Source: Brachyhypopomus gauderio (Eukaryota; Chordata; Actinopteri; Gymnotiformes; Hypopomidae). From it: 64,000 bases of DNA. A model generated the notes under the pieces. The model was not told the origin of the DNA. It made no database searches and was given only the letters and a program-made list of their open reading frames with translations. Position numbers and translations under genes: made by a program. Positions 47,680-59,016 of this stretch are shown in pieces. Where the stretch lies: contig NC_135213.1 of NCBI RefSeq assembly GCF_052324685.1, forward strand, positions 4,147,039 to 4,211,038. Direction: 5' to 3'. Position 1 is the stretch's first letter; each line of letters starts with the position of its first letter.

Positions 47680-49900
47680 TACAGCTTGTTGCACACATTA
47701 AGTCTACTCTATCACCACATCTGTTGACGTAACAGTGCGTACTGTAGTGTTTCAGCAGTATCCCCTCATTCAGAGGTCGTGTCTATAAAGGTCTATAAAG
47801 CTGTGGTGTCTTCCAGCCGGGGGCCCCATTGCTGACAAGCTCCAGCAGGCCCTCATGCCTGTGGTGGACCACGCCACCTGCACCCAGTCCGACTGGTGGG
47901 GTCCCGCTCTGAGGCCCATCCTTGTGTGTGCGGGTGGAGATGGCGTTGTGGGTGGATGTAACGTAAGTGACACTGCTCAGCCCTATGGGTCATTGCACAC
48001 TGCTGTCTGTACTGATTAGCTTCATGGACACAGGGCCTATGTGTGTGTGTAGCTGCAATAGGCCCTTATGCTGCCATTGGTAGTGGAGTAATTGTGGACG
48101 CAATGTGAATTAAGATGAGATTTATATTGTGATTTTATGGATAAAGTATAACTTTTCCTTAGGGTATCTGCAGTGTTAATTAATAAATCCATATTAATTC
48201 TACATTACACCACCTCTGTTATAGTGTATAGAGTAATATGAAATAAGCATTTGTAACAAAGCATTGATCCATTAATGGATTAATACTTTGATCCCATCGT
48301 GTAAGTACAACATGTCAGTGCCTTGTAACATATTAGATATATTAATATAATATTATAATTAATGGTATAGTTCTGTGGTTACAGTGCTGTTGTAATGTAT
48401 TCATTATTGTCACGCTACGGTCCCCGAACCCTTCGTTTTGGGGCGTGTGTTAACGTTGTCTGTGTCTACTCGTCTGCGTCAGTGTAGCTCCGTGGGTGCG
48501 GGTGCGTCTTGTCATTATCCGTCTCACCTGTGGCTCGTCTCGTCATCACGTGGGGTTGATGTGGTCTGTCTATTTAATGTGCGTTCGCGCAGTGTCTTGT
48601 GCTCGTCGTTGTCTAATGTCTACACGTTGCCGTGTCTGTTTAGGTTAAACGTGCGCTGTATTGCGCAATATTTGTATCACATTAAACGTGACGTCTGCTG
48701 AATTCGGAGGTTCTGTGTCTCATCCTTCGCTACGCTCCCGGCGTCACAATTATGTTAAAATAATATTATAATTACCGGTATGGTTGTGCAGTGATGGTGT
48801 AACGTTTTAGATATTATATGTTAATATAATATTCTAATTACCGGTATGGTTGTGCTGTAACAGTGATGGTGTAACGTGTCTGTCCTGCCGGGTGACTCTG
48901 GTTGTGCTATAGCAGTGGTGGTGTAACGTTTCTCTTCTGCAGGGTGACTCTCGTTGTGCTGTAACAGTGGTGGTGTAACATATCTGTCCTGCAGGGTGAC
49001 TCGTTGTGCTGTAACAGTGGTGGTGTAACGTTTCTGTCCTGCAGGATGACTGTGGTTGTGTTGTAACAGTGGTGGTGTAATGTATCTGTCCTGCAGGGTG
49101 ACTCTCGTTGTGCTATAACAGTGGTGGTGTAACATATCTGTCCTGCAGGGTGACTCTGGTTGTGTTGTAACAGTGGTGGTGTAACATATCTGTCCTGCAG
49201 GGTGACTGTGGTTGTGTTGTAACAGTGGTGGTGTAACATATCTGTCCTGCAGGGTGACTCTGGTTGTGTTGTAACAGTGGTGGTGTAACATATCTGTCCT
49301 GCAGGGTGACTCTTGTTGTGCTGTAACACTGGTGGTGTAACGTATCTGTCCTGCAGGGTGACTCTGGTTGTGTTGTAACAGTGGTGGTGTAATGTATCTG
49401 TCCTGCAGGGTGACTCTGGTTGTGTTGTAACAGTGGTGGTGTAACATATCTGTCCTGCAGGGTGACTCTCGTTGTGCTATAACAGTGGTGGTGTAACGTA
49501 TCTGTCCTGCAGGGTGACTCCGGCGGCCCTCTGAACTGTAAGAACACCGAGGGCGTGTGGGAGGTCCACGGCATCACCAGCTTTGTCTCAGGCCTTGGCT
49601 GCAACTACGTGAAGAAGCCCACCGTCTTCACACGCGTGTCCGCCTTCAACGACTGGATCGACCAGGTGAGAACTGGATCAACAAATTTTACTTTGTATCT
49701 TAAGCAGTGTAGCAGATTCACAGCAGACTGTTTCAGATACTTTTGTGATTTTTAGATGATATTCTGATGTTATAAATATAGCTAGTAATGGCTTCTATAA
49801 TGCTGCTATTAATATAATAATTATTTATATAATAACTATATATAATATAGTTAATAAAGTGTAATCTTTTTGTCATTTTCAGGTTATGATGGATAACTAA
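45871..49900 (+). CDS. ela3l: Elastase-3-like pancreatic serine protease, gene 1
   Basis: Eight exons: 45871-45910, 46164-46252, 46453-46550, 46819-46947, 47371-47507, 47817-47962, 49513-49665 and 49883-49900, totalling 810 nt and 269 residues. A chymotrypsin-fold digestive protease made as a secreted zymogen: signal peptide [13 protein letters not shown], activation peptide ending LATR, mature start VVNGVD. The triad is His in TAAHC, Asp in NDVALIKL and Ser in [14 protein letters not shown] places Val at position 216, as in elastases. GGCNGDSGG puts Gly at 189, where most elastases have Ser. [24 protein letters not shown] and CYITGWGR fit the CELA3/CTRC group; ela3l is my best symbol, not proven. 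Poly(A) AATAAA at 49920-49925. Intron 6 carries a solo LTR and the splice-acceptor minisatellite. The nearly identical gene 2 follows 3.2 kb downstream. Confidence 0.94.
47593..47674. repeat. (GT)n microsatellite in elastase 1 intron 5
   Basis: About 40 GT units, absent from the matching intron of gene 2. Confidence 0.95.
48408..48748 (+). mobile_element. Solo LTR, 341 bp, in elastase 1 intron 6
   Basis: TGTCACGCTACGG to CCCGGCGTCACA, i.e. TG...CA ends, flanked by the 5-bp repeat ATTAT (48403-48407 and 48749-48753). It contains a TATTTAA-type box near 48570 and ATTAAA near 48682, as in a retrotransposon LTR. It is absent from intron 6 of gene 2, so it inserted after the duplication. Confidence 0.88.
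48844..49512 (+). repeat. 52-bp minisatellite of 3' splice sites, elastase 1 intron 6
   Basis: Each unit ends TATCTGTCCTGCAG, identical to the true acceptor of exon 7, and continues GGTGACTC(T), the first codons of exon 7 (Gly-Asp-Ser). AGs of the array fall at 48942, 48994, 49044, 49096, 49148, 49200, 49252, 49304, 49356, 49408 and 49460; the true one is at 49512. A degenerate unit (CTGCCG) lies at 48881-48890. Every unit then runs to an in-frame TAA in GTGGTGTAA. Confidence 0.95.
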
Positions 49901-49965
49901 AGAAGAATTAATTCATCTTAATAAATGTTTCTATCAAATTCTGCCTCTCTCCCTTTTAATACACA

Positions 49966-49969
49966 CACA

Positions 49970-50014
<45 letters not shown>
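49966..50014. repeat. (CA)n microsatellite
   Basis: Just downstream of the elastase 1 poly(A) signal; gene 2 has a similar (CA)n at 56160-56229 in the same relative place. Confidence 0.95.
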
Positions 50015-50016
<2 letters not shown>

Positions 50017-50159
50017 GCATAATCAGCTTTAATTATTTAGCTAGCCCTAAATAAATTTATTAAAAAGCTAACAAACATGCAGTCTATGTAGCTCTCCTAT
50101 CTGATCTGTTACATCTCTTATAAAACAATGTTTGTCCAAATTTTCAAATGATAACATCA

Positions 50160-50295
50160 CTGAACCATTGATGATATTTGGGTTCAGTTACGACTGGATC
50201 ACTGAATCATCACCTACGTGATATTTGGGTTCAGTTACGACTGGATCACTGAATCATCACCTACGTGATATATGGATTCAGTTATGACTGGCTGA
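50160..50295. repeat. 47-bp direct repeat, 2.7 units
   Basis: TGATATTTGGGTTCAGTTAC followed by GACTGGATCACTGAATCATC and ACCTACG. A short ACCTTAATCCTG repeat follows at 50448-50495. Confidence 0.85.
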
Positions 50296-50559
50296 TGAAG
50301 CACAATATGCATGATATACCACTGACAGAGAACCTGTCACAGTTCAGAGTTCAGAGCTGAATTGATGTGGATCTGTACTAACACCAGCCAGAATTACATC
50401 TCAGAGAATCACACAGCTGTCAGTGACTCTTAGGAACACCACAGTCCTGACCTTAATCCTGACCTTAATCCTAACCTTAATCCTGACCTTAATCCCAACT
50501 ATAATCTTGGTGAGACAAAGTCAGAGATAAGTTGAGTTAAGAGAGTTAAGTTGCCAATA

Positions 50560-50625
50560 TTTGCCAATTGTGATTTATACCCCAATTGGAATTTGTCCTC
50601 CGCATTTACCCAATTGTGCAGTGAG

Positions 50626-50714
<89 letters not shown>

Positions 50715-50895
50715 GATCAATAGGGGGCTGTGGTACACATGTTGTCAGAGTGGTGGGGCAGCCCTAGCCCCGGTGCGTGGTGGGCAGTTGGGGTTAAGAG
50801 CCTTGCTCAAGGCACATCAGTCATGGTCTAGATGGGAATGAATCCCACAACCCTCTGGTCACAAGCCCAGTTCCCTACCAGAGCATGACTATAGT
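50560..50895 (-). mobile_element. tRNA-derived SINE, long-tail type, full head
   Basis: Reverse copy. It includes TTTGTCCTCCGCATTTACCC, a (CA)n run at 50629-50710, CTAGTGATCAATAGGGGGC, GCCTTGCTCAAGGCACATCA and the head CCCTCTGGTCACAAGCCCAG TTCCC. Confidence 0.85.
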
Positions 50896-51102
50896 TAAGT
50901 ACTTTAACTATAGGCTCAGTTTTTAAGTTTAAGCTCTGAGAAAATACTTGCAAAGTATCTGCCCTGTCTTTTCTCCCTGTAAGGACATGGGACCGTGTGA
51001 ATCTTTTGATTCTATTTTTGGATACAGAGAACAATAATGTTGCCAGTAGAAAATTTGAACCTTTCTTTGATAATGGGCATACTCTATCCTGGTAAAGAGA
51101 AT

Positions 51103-51155
<53 letters not shown>

Positions 51156-52930
51156 TACTAACTGGATCATCCCATCCTATTTATTGCCATGTCAGTCTGA
51201 ATTTGTTGATGACTGTAAATACTAATTATGCAAGCAGTCAGTCAGTACTGATGCAACAGGTGTTACATCACAAAAATATCTCATCCCCCTCGATGATCAG
51301 GTCTGATGAGCTGGTTTGAAGGCCTCATTTTAATGTGCCATAGTTTAATTGGGACATTTCTGAATGTCCCCAGACTGTAGATTTGGAAACAGAAAGGAAT
51401 GACGTCCAGAGACCTTGTTTTTGCTCAGGCTGTCACAAGTGAAACCACCCAAGAACTAACTAATGTAATATGGCATTAACTCGGTCCGCTGAACAAAAGT
51501 GCTTCTAGATCATTAAAAGCCAACAGCCAGAAAATAGCTCTTTAGGTATTTTCAAATCAAAGTTTATTTGACACATACACCAGGGCTCTCAAGTCTCACG
51601 CATTGAGCGTGTGACACACGCATTAACGTTCGCCACCCCCGTCAACAACTGTCACACTCTGACATGAATCCAAAACTTGAGAGCCCTGGTGTATGTGAAA
51701 ATTAAAACAAGATTAAACTACAGGTGAACATGCCCAAAACAGCTGCCTAGAATAACACACCGATAAGAAATATAAACAGCTTATCAACCACTTTTCTTGT
51801 GCACACATTCAGCCACAGACCATCAGACATCCATTGAAATGTATTAAATACAATTTAGAAATACTTATTCAAAAACTGTAGCCAAACAAGTGGAGGTGTG
51901 AGACACATCATTTATGCGAATGGAGACAAAGCAGCACCAGTATTGACAACTTAGCCACTTTGTCGCTATATTTAGTGAGTATTCAGACTTCTCTGGCTAC
52001 TCCTTTAAAGGGGTCATTTAGCAACTTTAACCTTTAAGACAGCCAATAGTTACTTTCCTTAGTGAGGAGTTGGCAACATGTAGTCATCTAGGTTAGCTAT
52101 TTTGAGAATGTGTTGCATATGAAGTTCTTTATAGCTAGCTTCATGTAACTAGCCAGCTAATTAGCTAACTAGCTACATGGCTAATGCAGAAATCCCTTCG
52201 TAGTGACACTTTCTTGCTCTATAGTTCTTTCCAAAAATTAAGAGAAAAGGTGATATAACACACTTCTTTAAAAAAATAAAATAAAATAAAGACACTCATG
52301 CAGAAAGTCAGTTAGAGCCAGATAATTCAGTTAGGGCGGACTGGTACAATATCCACACCTAGCTTGAATATTCAAAAACTTTTTGATTTGCATGCAGACA
52401 CTTCAGTCCTCCCCAAAACTCAGAGCCAGTATCTGACTCAGGAGCTGGATTCTGCAATTGTAACAAGGCGACTTACAAAGAGGGAGGATTTACAAGTAAG
52501 AGCGGCATAAACAATCAAGAAGACTGTTTGCTTGAATAATAATAGGCTATTGATAATTGATGCATTATTATATTTGATAGTTGATAATATTAACCAAATA
52601 AACACAAAATTAAAAGCACTGAATGTTGATCATGTATTAATCTTGTTATAACAGAAAAGTGTATAAATAAAATGTTATTGTGTTTACTTTTGCTTCTTAA
52701 TGCCGGCACCATAAGGGAAGGAGAGGAATCCAGCCCTCTAACAGACCTACTGCCACCTTACATTTTCTGCTTATTATATTCTAAAGTTTGATTTCATCAT
52801 TACAATCAAATACTAATGACAAAACTCTCAAACTATAATTACATACGTATTTCAAATTAATGTAATTCAAATACTGCATACCTATATATAAAGAAATGTG
52901 TGTGTGTGAGTGTGTGTTTGTGAAGGCCAT
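50896..52930. other. Intergenic between the elastase genes
   Basis: Holds (CA)n at 51108-51153 and the MITE at 51573-51696. The rest is AT-rich and unique-looking, with no exon-like frames. Confidence 0.6.
51573..51696. mobile_element. 124-bp MITE with 22-bp perfect TIRs
   Basis: The ends are ACATACACCAGGGCTCTCAAGT-type: CAGGGCTCTCAAGT on the left and its exact complement on the right, the match extending eight bases outward. The core has CGTTCGCCACCCCCGTCAAC, the reverse of the module seen in the MITEs at 24.2 and 25.2 kb. Confidence 0.85.
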
Positions 52931-52933
52931 GAG

Positions 52934-53138
52934 AATAAGTTCCTGGAAACCAGCTGCCCAGGTGCAGATAAGGCATTTGAATCACAAGGGGTGGTTGCTA
53001 CTTTAATTTCCTTCATCCAATGGATGATCTATGATTTCATTTTTTTGATTCACTGGGTGTGACCATGGTCAGTGACGTTTTGGGACGGAGAGATTTATAC
53101 TTCGGCTTTGCACGCGGTGTCATTTCAATCAAGTCAAT
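52934..53138 (+). promoter_or_regulatory. Promoter of elastase gene 2
   Basis: The same blocks as gene 1: TGGAAACCAGCTGCCCAGG, TTCATCCAATGG and GAGAGATTTATAC (53094-53100), followed by AAGTCAAT just before the ATG. An extra 25 bp or so separates CCAAT and TATA relative to gene 1. Confidence 0.65.
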
Positions 53139-56062
53139 ATGCTGCCGTTCGTTTTGGTGTCGGTGCTCATCGCCAGCGGTAAGACTTTCCAGCACCTTTA
53201 TACATGTCTGTGGACGTTGTTCACACCACCAACGTGCTGCTTCGGTTCAGTACTACAGCACAACACCTTGCTCAGCTACACTTTAAAGTGCATTAGAATT
53301 TAGGGCTTTTATTATGAAATGAGGGCTTTTATTATGCTTTTACACCACAGTATTAAGTCTTGTCAGAGTTACCTCAAATTCCTATGGTCAGTTGTATATG
53401 GGAGGCCAGTGTGGTGATGTACGTCTCCTGCTGTGTGTCCTCCAGCCCTGGGGTGCGGGGTTCCCCCCATCGAGCCCCTCGCCACCCGCGTGGTCAACGG
53501 AGTGGACGCCCGCCCCCACAGCTGGCCCTGGCAGGTCGGTGCCCCCGTCCACCCCATCCCATCTCTTCTTTGCCCCCTCCCATCTCCGTTTTTCTCCATC
53601 TCTGCCTCTCAGCTCTTTCGTTCTACACCCTGTAGTCTTTCACTGTTGGCATAGAGTAGTGATTTAATACAGCTGTTTCTGATTGGCCCTGTATCAGTGT
53701 CTTTGACTCCGCCCCACAGATCTCTCTGCAGTACCTGCGTGACGCTGAGTGGAGACACACCTGTGGAGGATCCCTGATCGCCACCAACTGGGTGATGACG
53801 GCCGCCCACTGCATCGAGTACATGAACCCACTGTTTACCATCCTAACAAATAAGTTACACGCTGGCACCAAGCCAGGTTACACTCATTGTGGTTACACAG
53901 GTTACACTGACGGTGTTACTCTTATAATGGTAGATCGATATATTGGAAGTTTTAATATATTCACCGATGTTATGTCCATCCGACTTTTCCCAGTAAAACG
54001 CGCACCTACCGCGTGTACGTGGGGAAGTATAACCTGGTGGAGGAGGAACCCGGCTCCATGGCCCTCTCTCCTGAGAAGATCATCGTGCATGAGAAGTGGA
54101 ACCCCATCTTTGTGGCCATGGGGTGAGAACCGAACTGCAAGCGCTGCAGTTCTGTGCTACACACCATACAAGTCCGTACGATACAGCCAACCTCTGTGAA
54201 CGCTGCACACGACACTTGCAGTTAATATGGTTACTTAGACACTGTAAACTTACTACAACTACAATAATTGAAATAATGAGTTCTTGAATAATTACAAAGA
54301 AAAATGAAACACTGACCAGTTCGTCAGAGGACAATTCTGTTACTGTAAATCATGTCTCTGTGGTGATGTGGTTAGGAATGACGTTGCTCTGATTAAGCTG
54401 TCGGAGCATGTGACTCTGAGCGAGACGGTTCAGCTCGGCTGTTTGCCCCCTGCTGACTCCGTCCTCCCCAACGACTACCCCTGTTACATCACCGGCTGGG
54501 GCAGGATCTCCAGTAAGTCTGTGTGTTTTCCAATTGGCTAACCATGGATCGGCCTGTATTATTATACAAAGATGTAGACGTGTGTGTAGTTGTGTGTGTG
54601 GCTAATATCGTTAAGTGTGCCAAAGTTGAAGGTTTTATAGTGTGTATGATGTATTGCTGAGTGCAAACGTATCGTTTTCCAGCCGGGGGCCCCATTGCTG
54701 ACAAGCTCCAGCAGGCCCTCATGCCTGTGGTGGACCACGCCACCTGCACCAAGTTTGACTGGTGGGGTCCCGCTCTGAGGCCCACCATGGTGTGTGCGGG
54801 CGGAGATGGCGTTGTGGGTGGATGTAACGTGAGTGACATTACTGCCTTATTATTGTTACTTAATATCACACTGTAATTAACGGTATGGCTCTATTGAAAC
54901 AGTGCTGTTGTACCGTATTTGATAAATTCATATAATGTTAGAATTAATGTTTTGGTTCTGCTGTAACAGTCGTGGTGTAACGTTTTAGATATAATATGTT
55001 AATATAATATTCTAATTACCGGTATGGTTGTGTTGTAACAGTCGTGGTGTAACGTTTTAGATATAATATGTTAATATAATATTCTAATTACCGGTATGGT
55101 TGTGTTGTAACAGGAGTGGTGTAGCATTTTAGATATAATATGTTAATATAATATTCTAATTACCGGTATGGTTGTGCTGTAACACTGGTGGTGTAACGTA
55201 TCTGTCCTGCAGGGTGACTCTGGTTGTGTTGTAACAGTGGTGGTGTAACATATCTGTCCTGCAGGGTGACTCTCGTTGTGCTATAGCAGTGGTGGTGTAA
55301 CGTATCTGTCCTGCAGGGTGACTCTCATTGTGCTATAACAGTGGTGGTGTAATGTATCTGTCCTGTAGGGTGACTCTCGTTGTGCTATAACAGTGGTGGT
55401 GTAATGTATCTGTCCTGCAGGGTGACTCCGGCGGCCCTCTGAACTGTAAGAGCACCGAGGGCGTGTGGGAGGTCCACGGCATCGCCAGCTTTGTCTCAGG
55501 CCTTGGCTGCAACTACGTGAAGAAGCCCACCGTCTTCACACGTGTGTCCGCGTTTAACGACTGGATCGATGGGGTAACGCACCTACACTGTACAACCACA
55601 CAGAGAATTCTAGAACATCACTAATCTACTTATAGAATATGACTATTCAAAAAAGAGTCCCAGAATGTCACCGGCGCATTACTTAACCATATTCACCACA
55701 CCTAGTCTCATTCATGAATGCACACCATAAGATTCTTAAGAGATTTTGCCATATTTATATTAACTGTAGTGCTGTGTGTAGTGGTTTTTGTAAACAGTAT
55801 CACTGATCCCTGAAGTGCAGTATTTGATAAAGGTTTGCTGCTATTTAATGAATGTATATTCAATTTTCTCATATAATGTTTCTATAGTAAAAATGGATAA
55901 TAATAGTAATTAGTAATAGTAATAATTCTACTGGCATAGAATCTGACACACATGTATTCAAATGAAACTACTTTAGATTCAAAATACACATTTAAGTTTA
56001 CTGAGTCTTTAAATATTTTTTTAAATTTTCTTTCTCTTTTTTAGGTTATGATGGATAACTAA
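53139..56062 (+). CDS. ela3l: Elastase-3-like pancreatic serine protease, gene 2
   Basis: Eight exons with the same sizes and phases as gene 1: 53139-53178, 53446-53534, 53720-53817, 53994-54122, 54376-54512, 54683-54828, 55421-55573 and 56045-56062 (269 residues). The triad is intact ([19 protein letters not shown]); activation site LATR/VVNG; Val at 216 and Gly at 189 as in gene 1. Visible differences from gene 1: HCIDKTRTYR for [21 protein letters not shown] for [18 protein letters not shown] for QLACLPP, CTKFDWW for [15 protein letters not shown] for [14 protein letters not shown] for CKNTEG, GIASF for GITSF and DGVMMDN for DQVMMDN. These are clearly recent tandem duplicates, both apparently functional. 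Poly(A) AATAAA at 56096-56101. Intron 6 has a shorter version of the splice-acceptor array and no LTR. Confidence 0.94.
54940..55185 (+). repeat. About 70-bp tandem repeat, elastase 2 intron 6
   Basis: Three to four units of CTAATTACCGGTATGGTTGT, GTTGTAACAGTCGTGGTGTA and ACGTTTTAGATATAATATGT. One and a half such units also stand at 48760-48880 in gene 1. Their GTTGTAACAGTGGTGGTGTAAC part is shared with the 52-bp units, so the two arrays are related. Confidence 0.88.
55186..55420 (+). repeat. 52-bp minisatellite of 3' splice sites, elastase 2 intron 6
   Basis: Four decoy acceptors with AG ending at 55212, 55264, 55316 and 55368 (the last reads CTGTAG), each followed by GGTGACTCT. The true acceptor ends at 55420. 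Spacing is exactly 52 bp throughout. Confidence 0.95.
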
Positions 56063-56152
56063 CATGTTTTCAAGGATCAAGGATTAAATAATTTCAATAA
56101 ATGTTTCATCAAAATAGCTGTGCCAAGTTTCTCTCTTTCTCCCACTCTTTCT

Positions 56153-56159
<7 letters not shown>

Positions 56160-56229
<70 letters not shown>
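56160..56229. repeat. (CA)n microsatellite
   Basis: About 35 CA units, downstream of elastase 2. Confidence 0.95.
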
Positions 56230-56232
<3 letters not shown>

Positions 56233-57760
56233 CATGCATTGTGAACATCTAATTGCGATATCTAATCCTAATTTCAACCTTCCACCCAATCTATAATGAT
56301 AGGTCTGAACTCTAATCTCAACTCTAAACTTCACCATCCTGCACGGGGAAATGGTAAAGCTCTCTCACATCTGTCTGCCCACGTATCTCAACTAGTTAAT
56401 CACCTCAGACTCATAAATGGGTTCATCTAAACTAAATAAAACATCCAGCGATCTCAAATGGATTAAGATTAAAAAGCCAACACAGATGGCAATGAGGTCA
56501 TTTGGTGCCATCTTCAAATGTTACATCCAGTCTTGGATGTTCGGGAGCTATTCTAGGTCTTTGGGTTGTAAGAACAATGTCTGAATTTGCACCAGCAACA
56601 TTTTGACCACCCCCACCCCCAACACACACACACACACCACACCACACAAAAACATCATATTCATAACCTTGTCAGTCTGAATCAATTGACAATTGTAAAT
56701 ATAGATCACGCAAACTGTCAGTCTTTACTGACAGCCACAGTACTTATGCAACTGACATTGCATCATTGCTGTTGATAAAAAACCCTATTACTGTTTCAAC
56801 TGAACAACTTTCAGGAACTGTTTCAACTGGACATTTACCTCAGATCCCCAGAGAAACGTATACGGATTTAAGTTCCCTCATTGTCTCGTTCCACAACAGG
56901 GTCATTCATATTCTACAGACAAACCGGTACATGATGCGAACAGTTCCTCTAAACACAGGTGTTTATATGGTGTTGGTTTCTCCTGGAGGGTGTGGCGGTG
57001 TTTCCTGTTACACCGTTTCTAAATTGTTCAGTATCATGCACGTTCCTCTCATCCACGGGTCAGCCACAGCAATGTGGCCCAAAGCAGAGCTGGAGACACT
57101 GGACCCGAGATAGGACACCAGCCTCCTGCCTCTGATGTACTAAAATGGGACCACTGCTGTGAATTCTGGCAGAGGAAATCAATCTCGAGCCCTGTTGGGT
57201 GTTTGTTATTTTCTTTTTGGCCTTGCACAATGATCCCTCAAAGTTGTGAATACCAGTGTTGAGGCTTCGTTGTGAAATGTTGTAATGATCCCTCAAAGTG
57301 GTTAAAGCATTGTAAAAGTCCAATGTTACAATGATCCTTCGGATGTGATTGAAATTATTTCTCTGTACCGTTGTGTTAAAATAAATAAAACCTTGTCGAC
57401 CAAAAAATATATACGTTTGGTTTGGATCTGCAGGGGTTTTTTTTATCATGCGTCTTGGGGTTAGTTTTAAACAACTAAGAATAAACTGCAATTAAAACTT
57501 CACTGCAATTGGGAAACAAGTATATTTCCGAGAGGAGTTCATAAATCAATAGACCTAGTTGTTAGGGGTCGCTATAGTTTAACAAAATGGTGTTCAGCGC
57601 ACTATTACGATGATTATATAAATTATAAATTGCAGACGTTACTGATGCATGGTGAAAACCCCTGTCTCGCACACATCAGTGAACTCTCGTTCTTTGGTCT
57701 TCTCGGGGATTGCTGCATTTGTAATGTGGGACTCTTGGCGTCACTGTATTGTGTGCAGCA
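56230..57760. other. Intergenic, no confident gene
   Basis: AT-rich, with a short CA-rich stretch near 56600-56645. Longer open frames near 56766-57113 and on the minus strand 57060-57491 have no domains or splice context. Confidence 0.5.
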
Positions 57761-58010
57761 GTGGAACGCGGGAGCGCCGCCGCATTGTCTGGGCGCCCTC
57801 GCGCACGCGCTCGCGCACGCACTCGCGCTCGCGCACAAGCAGTTTGAAAAGAGCGCTTTGTTTTCGTCCAGGGTAGTTTAACTACAGCCACGCCCCCTGG
57901 TTCTGGAGAAACGGGAGCTGACTTTGGACCGCAGCGACGCTGTTTTACGCAAAACGTGGTTTATCCATCGATAAACAAACATGACGCAAGCGAAGGGGAG
58001 CAGGCGTCGT
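57761..58010. promoter_or_regulatory. CpG-rich block, possible promoter
   Basis: GCGCCCTCGCGCACGCGCTC and similar CpG-dense runs are followed by a short ATG frame of 26 codons at 57980-58060 (MTQAKGSRRRS). It could be the 5' end of a gene running right, possibly the small membrane protein at 63.7 kb, but no exon chain links them. Confidence 0.4.
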
Positions 58011-58389
58011 TCGGGACCTAACGGGTCCAGACCCAGTCGGACCACTCGAACTACACTGTAGTGGCGGTGGGACTCTCGGGACAGACTACCGTATGTTTAA
58101 ATACCGGGGATTTACATATTGATCTCGGAATGATTCATGATTTTAGGAAAACTGGCGGAATTCTGTTTCTGTTGGATAAGGACCGAGAGAAGTTGGTGAA
58201 CATTTCAAATTGAAACGGGTCAGTTGCAATACTTTTTTACTTTTATGGGGATTTCAAAACATTTCCATAAATCGTATTACATTGTGATCTTTAACGGCAG
58301 GTTATTATAAGCAATAATTTAAAAATAGTTTGAGAAAAAAATCTTTATAGTTTTTGTGAAAATCTTTAAACGTTGTGCGTGCGTGCGTG

Positions 58390-58444
<55 letters not shown>

Positions 58445-58580
58445 CGGAGTGGGCCCCCGTTTTCAGCCCGGGAGTTTCATTACTAAATTCGGCCCAAAAT
58501 TATTTTTCCCTCCCAATCTAGAGATTGACATGCGCCAGCTCACCGGGAATCCTCCCGAATCTCCCGATTACCCACTCCGG

Positions 58581-58635
<55 letters not shown>

Positions 58636-58636
58636 C

Positions 58637-58690
<54 letters not shown>
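58390..58690. repeat. Two (GT)n tracts
   Basis: 58390-58442 and 58582-58682, separated by about 140 bp of unique sequence. They generate long Val/Cys open frames that are artefacts. Confidence 0.95.
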
Positions 58691-58696
<6 letters not shown>

Positions 58697-58931
58697 TCGA
58701 GACGAAGGATATGGAATGTCTAAAACTTCACTCTATCTGCGCGGTGTCCCCATAAAGACTTCGTTGCTGTCTGTGCGAGACATTTTTAAGCAATAATGAA
58801 TTTCAGATCCATATCGGTAGTTCAGACAAGCGCACTCCAGTTATCTACATTCGGAACAGTACGCTGTTGTTTTACAGACAGCTGTGTCTGTGTCTGCCTG
58901 TTTAGTATTCAACACCACAGTCCTGGCAGTG

Positions 58932-58934
<3 letters not shown>

Positions 58935-59014
<80 letters not shown>
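58935..59014. repeat. (CA)n microsatellite
   Basis: About 40 CA units. Confidence 0.95.

Positions 59015-59016
<2 letters not shown>

Noticed and set aside
48821-49604. Long minus-strand ORFs over the 52-bp array (up to 208 codons)
   Set aside because: Antisense translations of the splice-site minisatellite; no start context, no domain.
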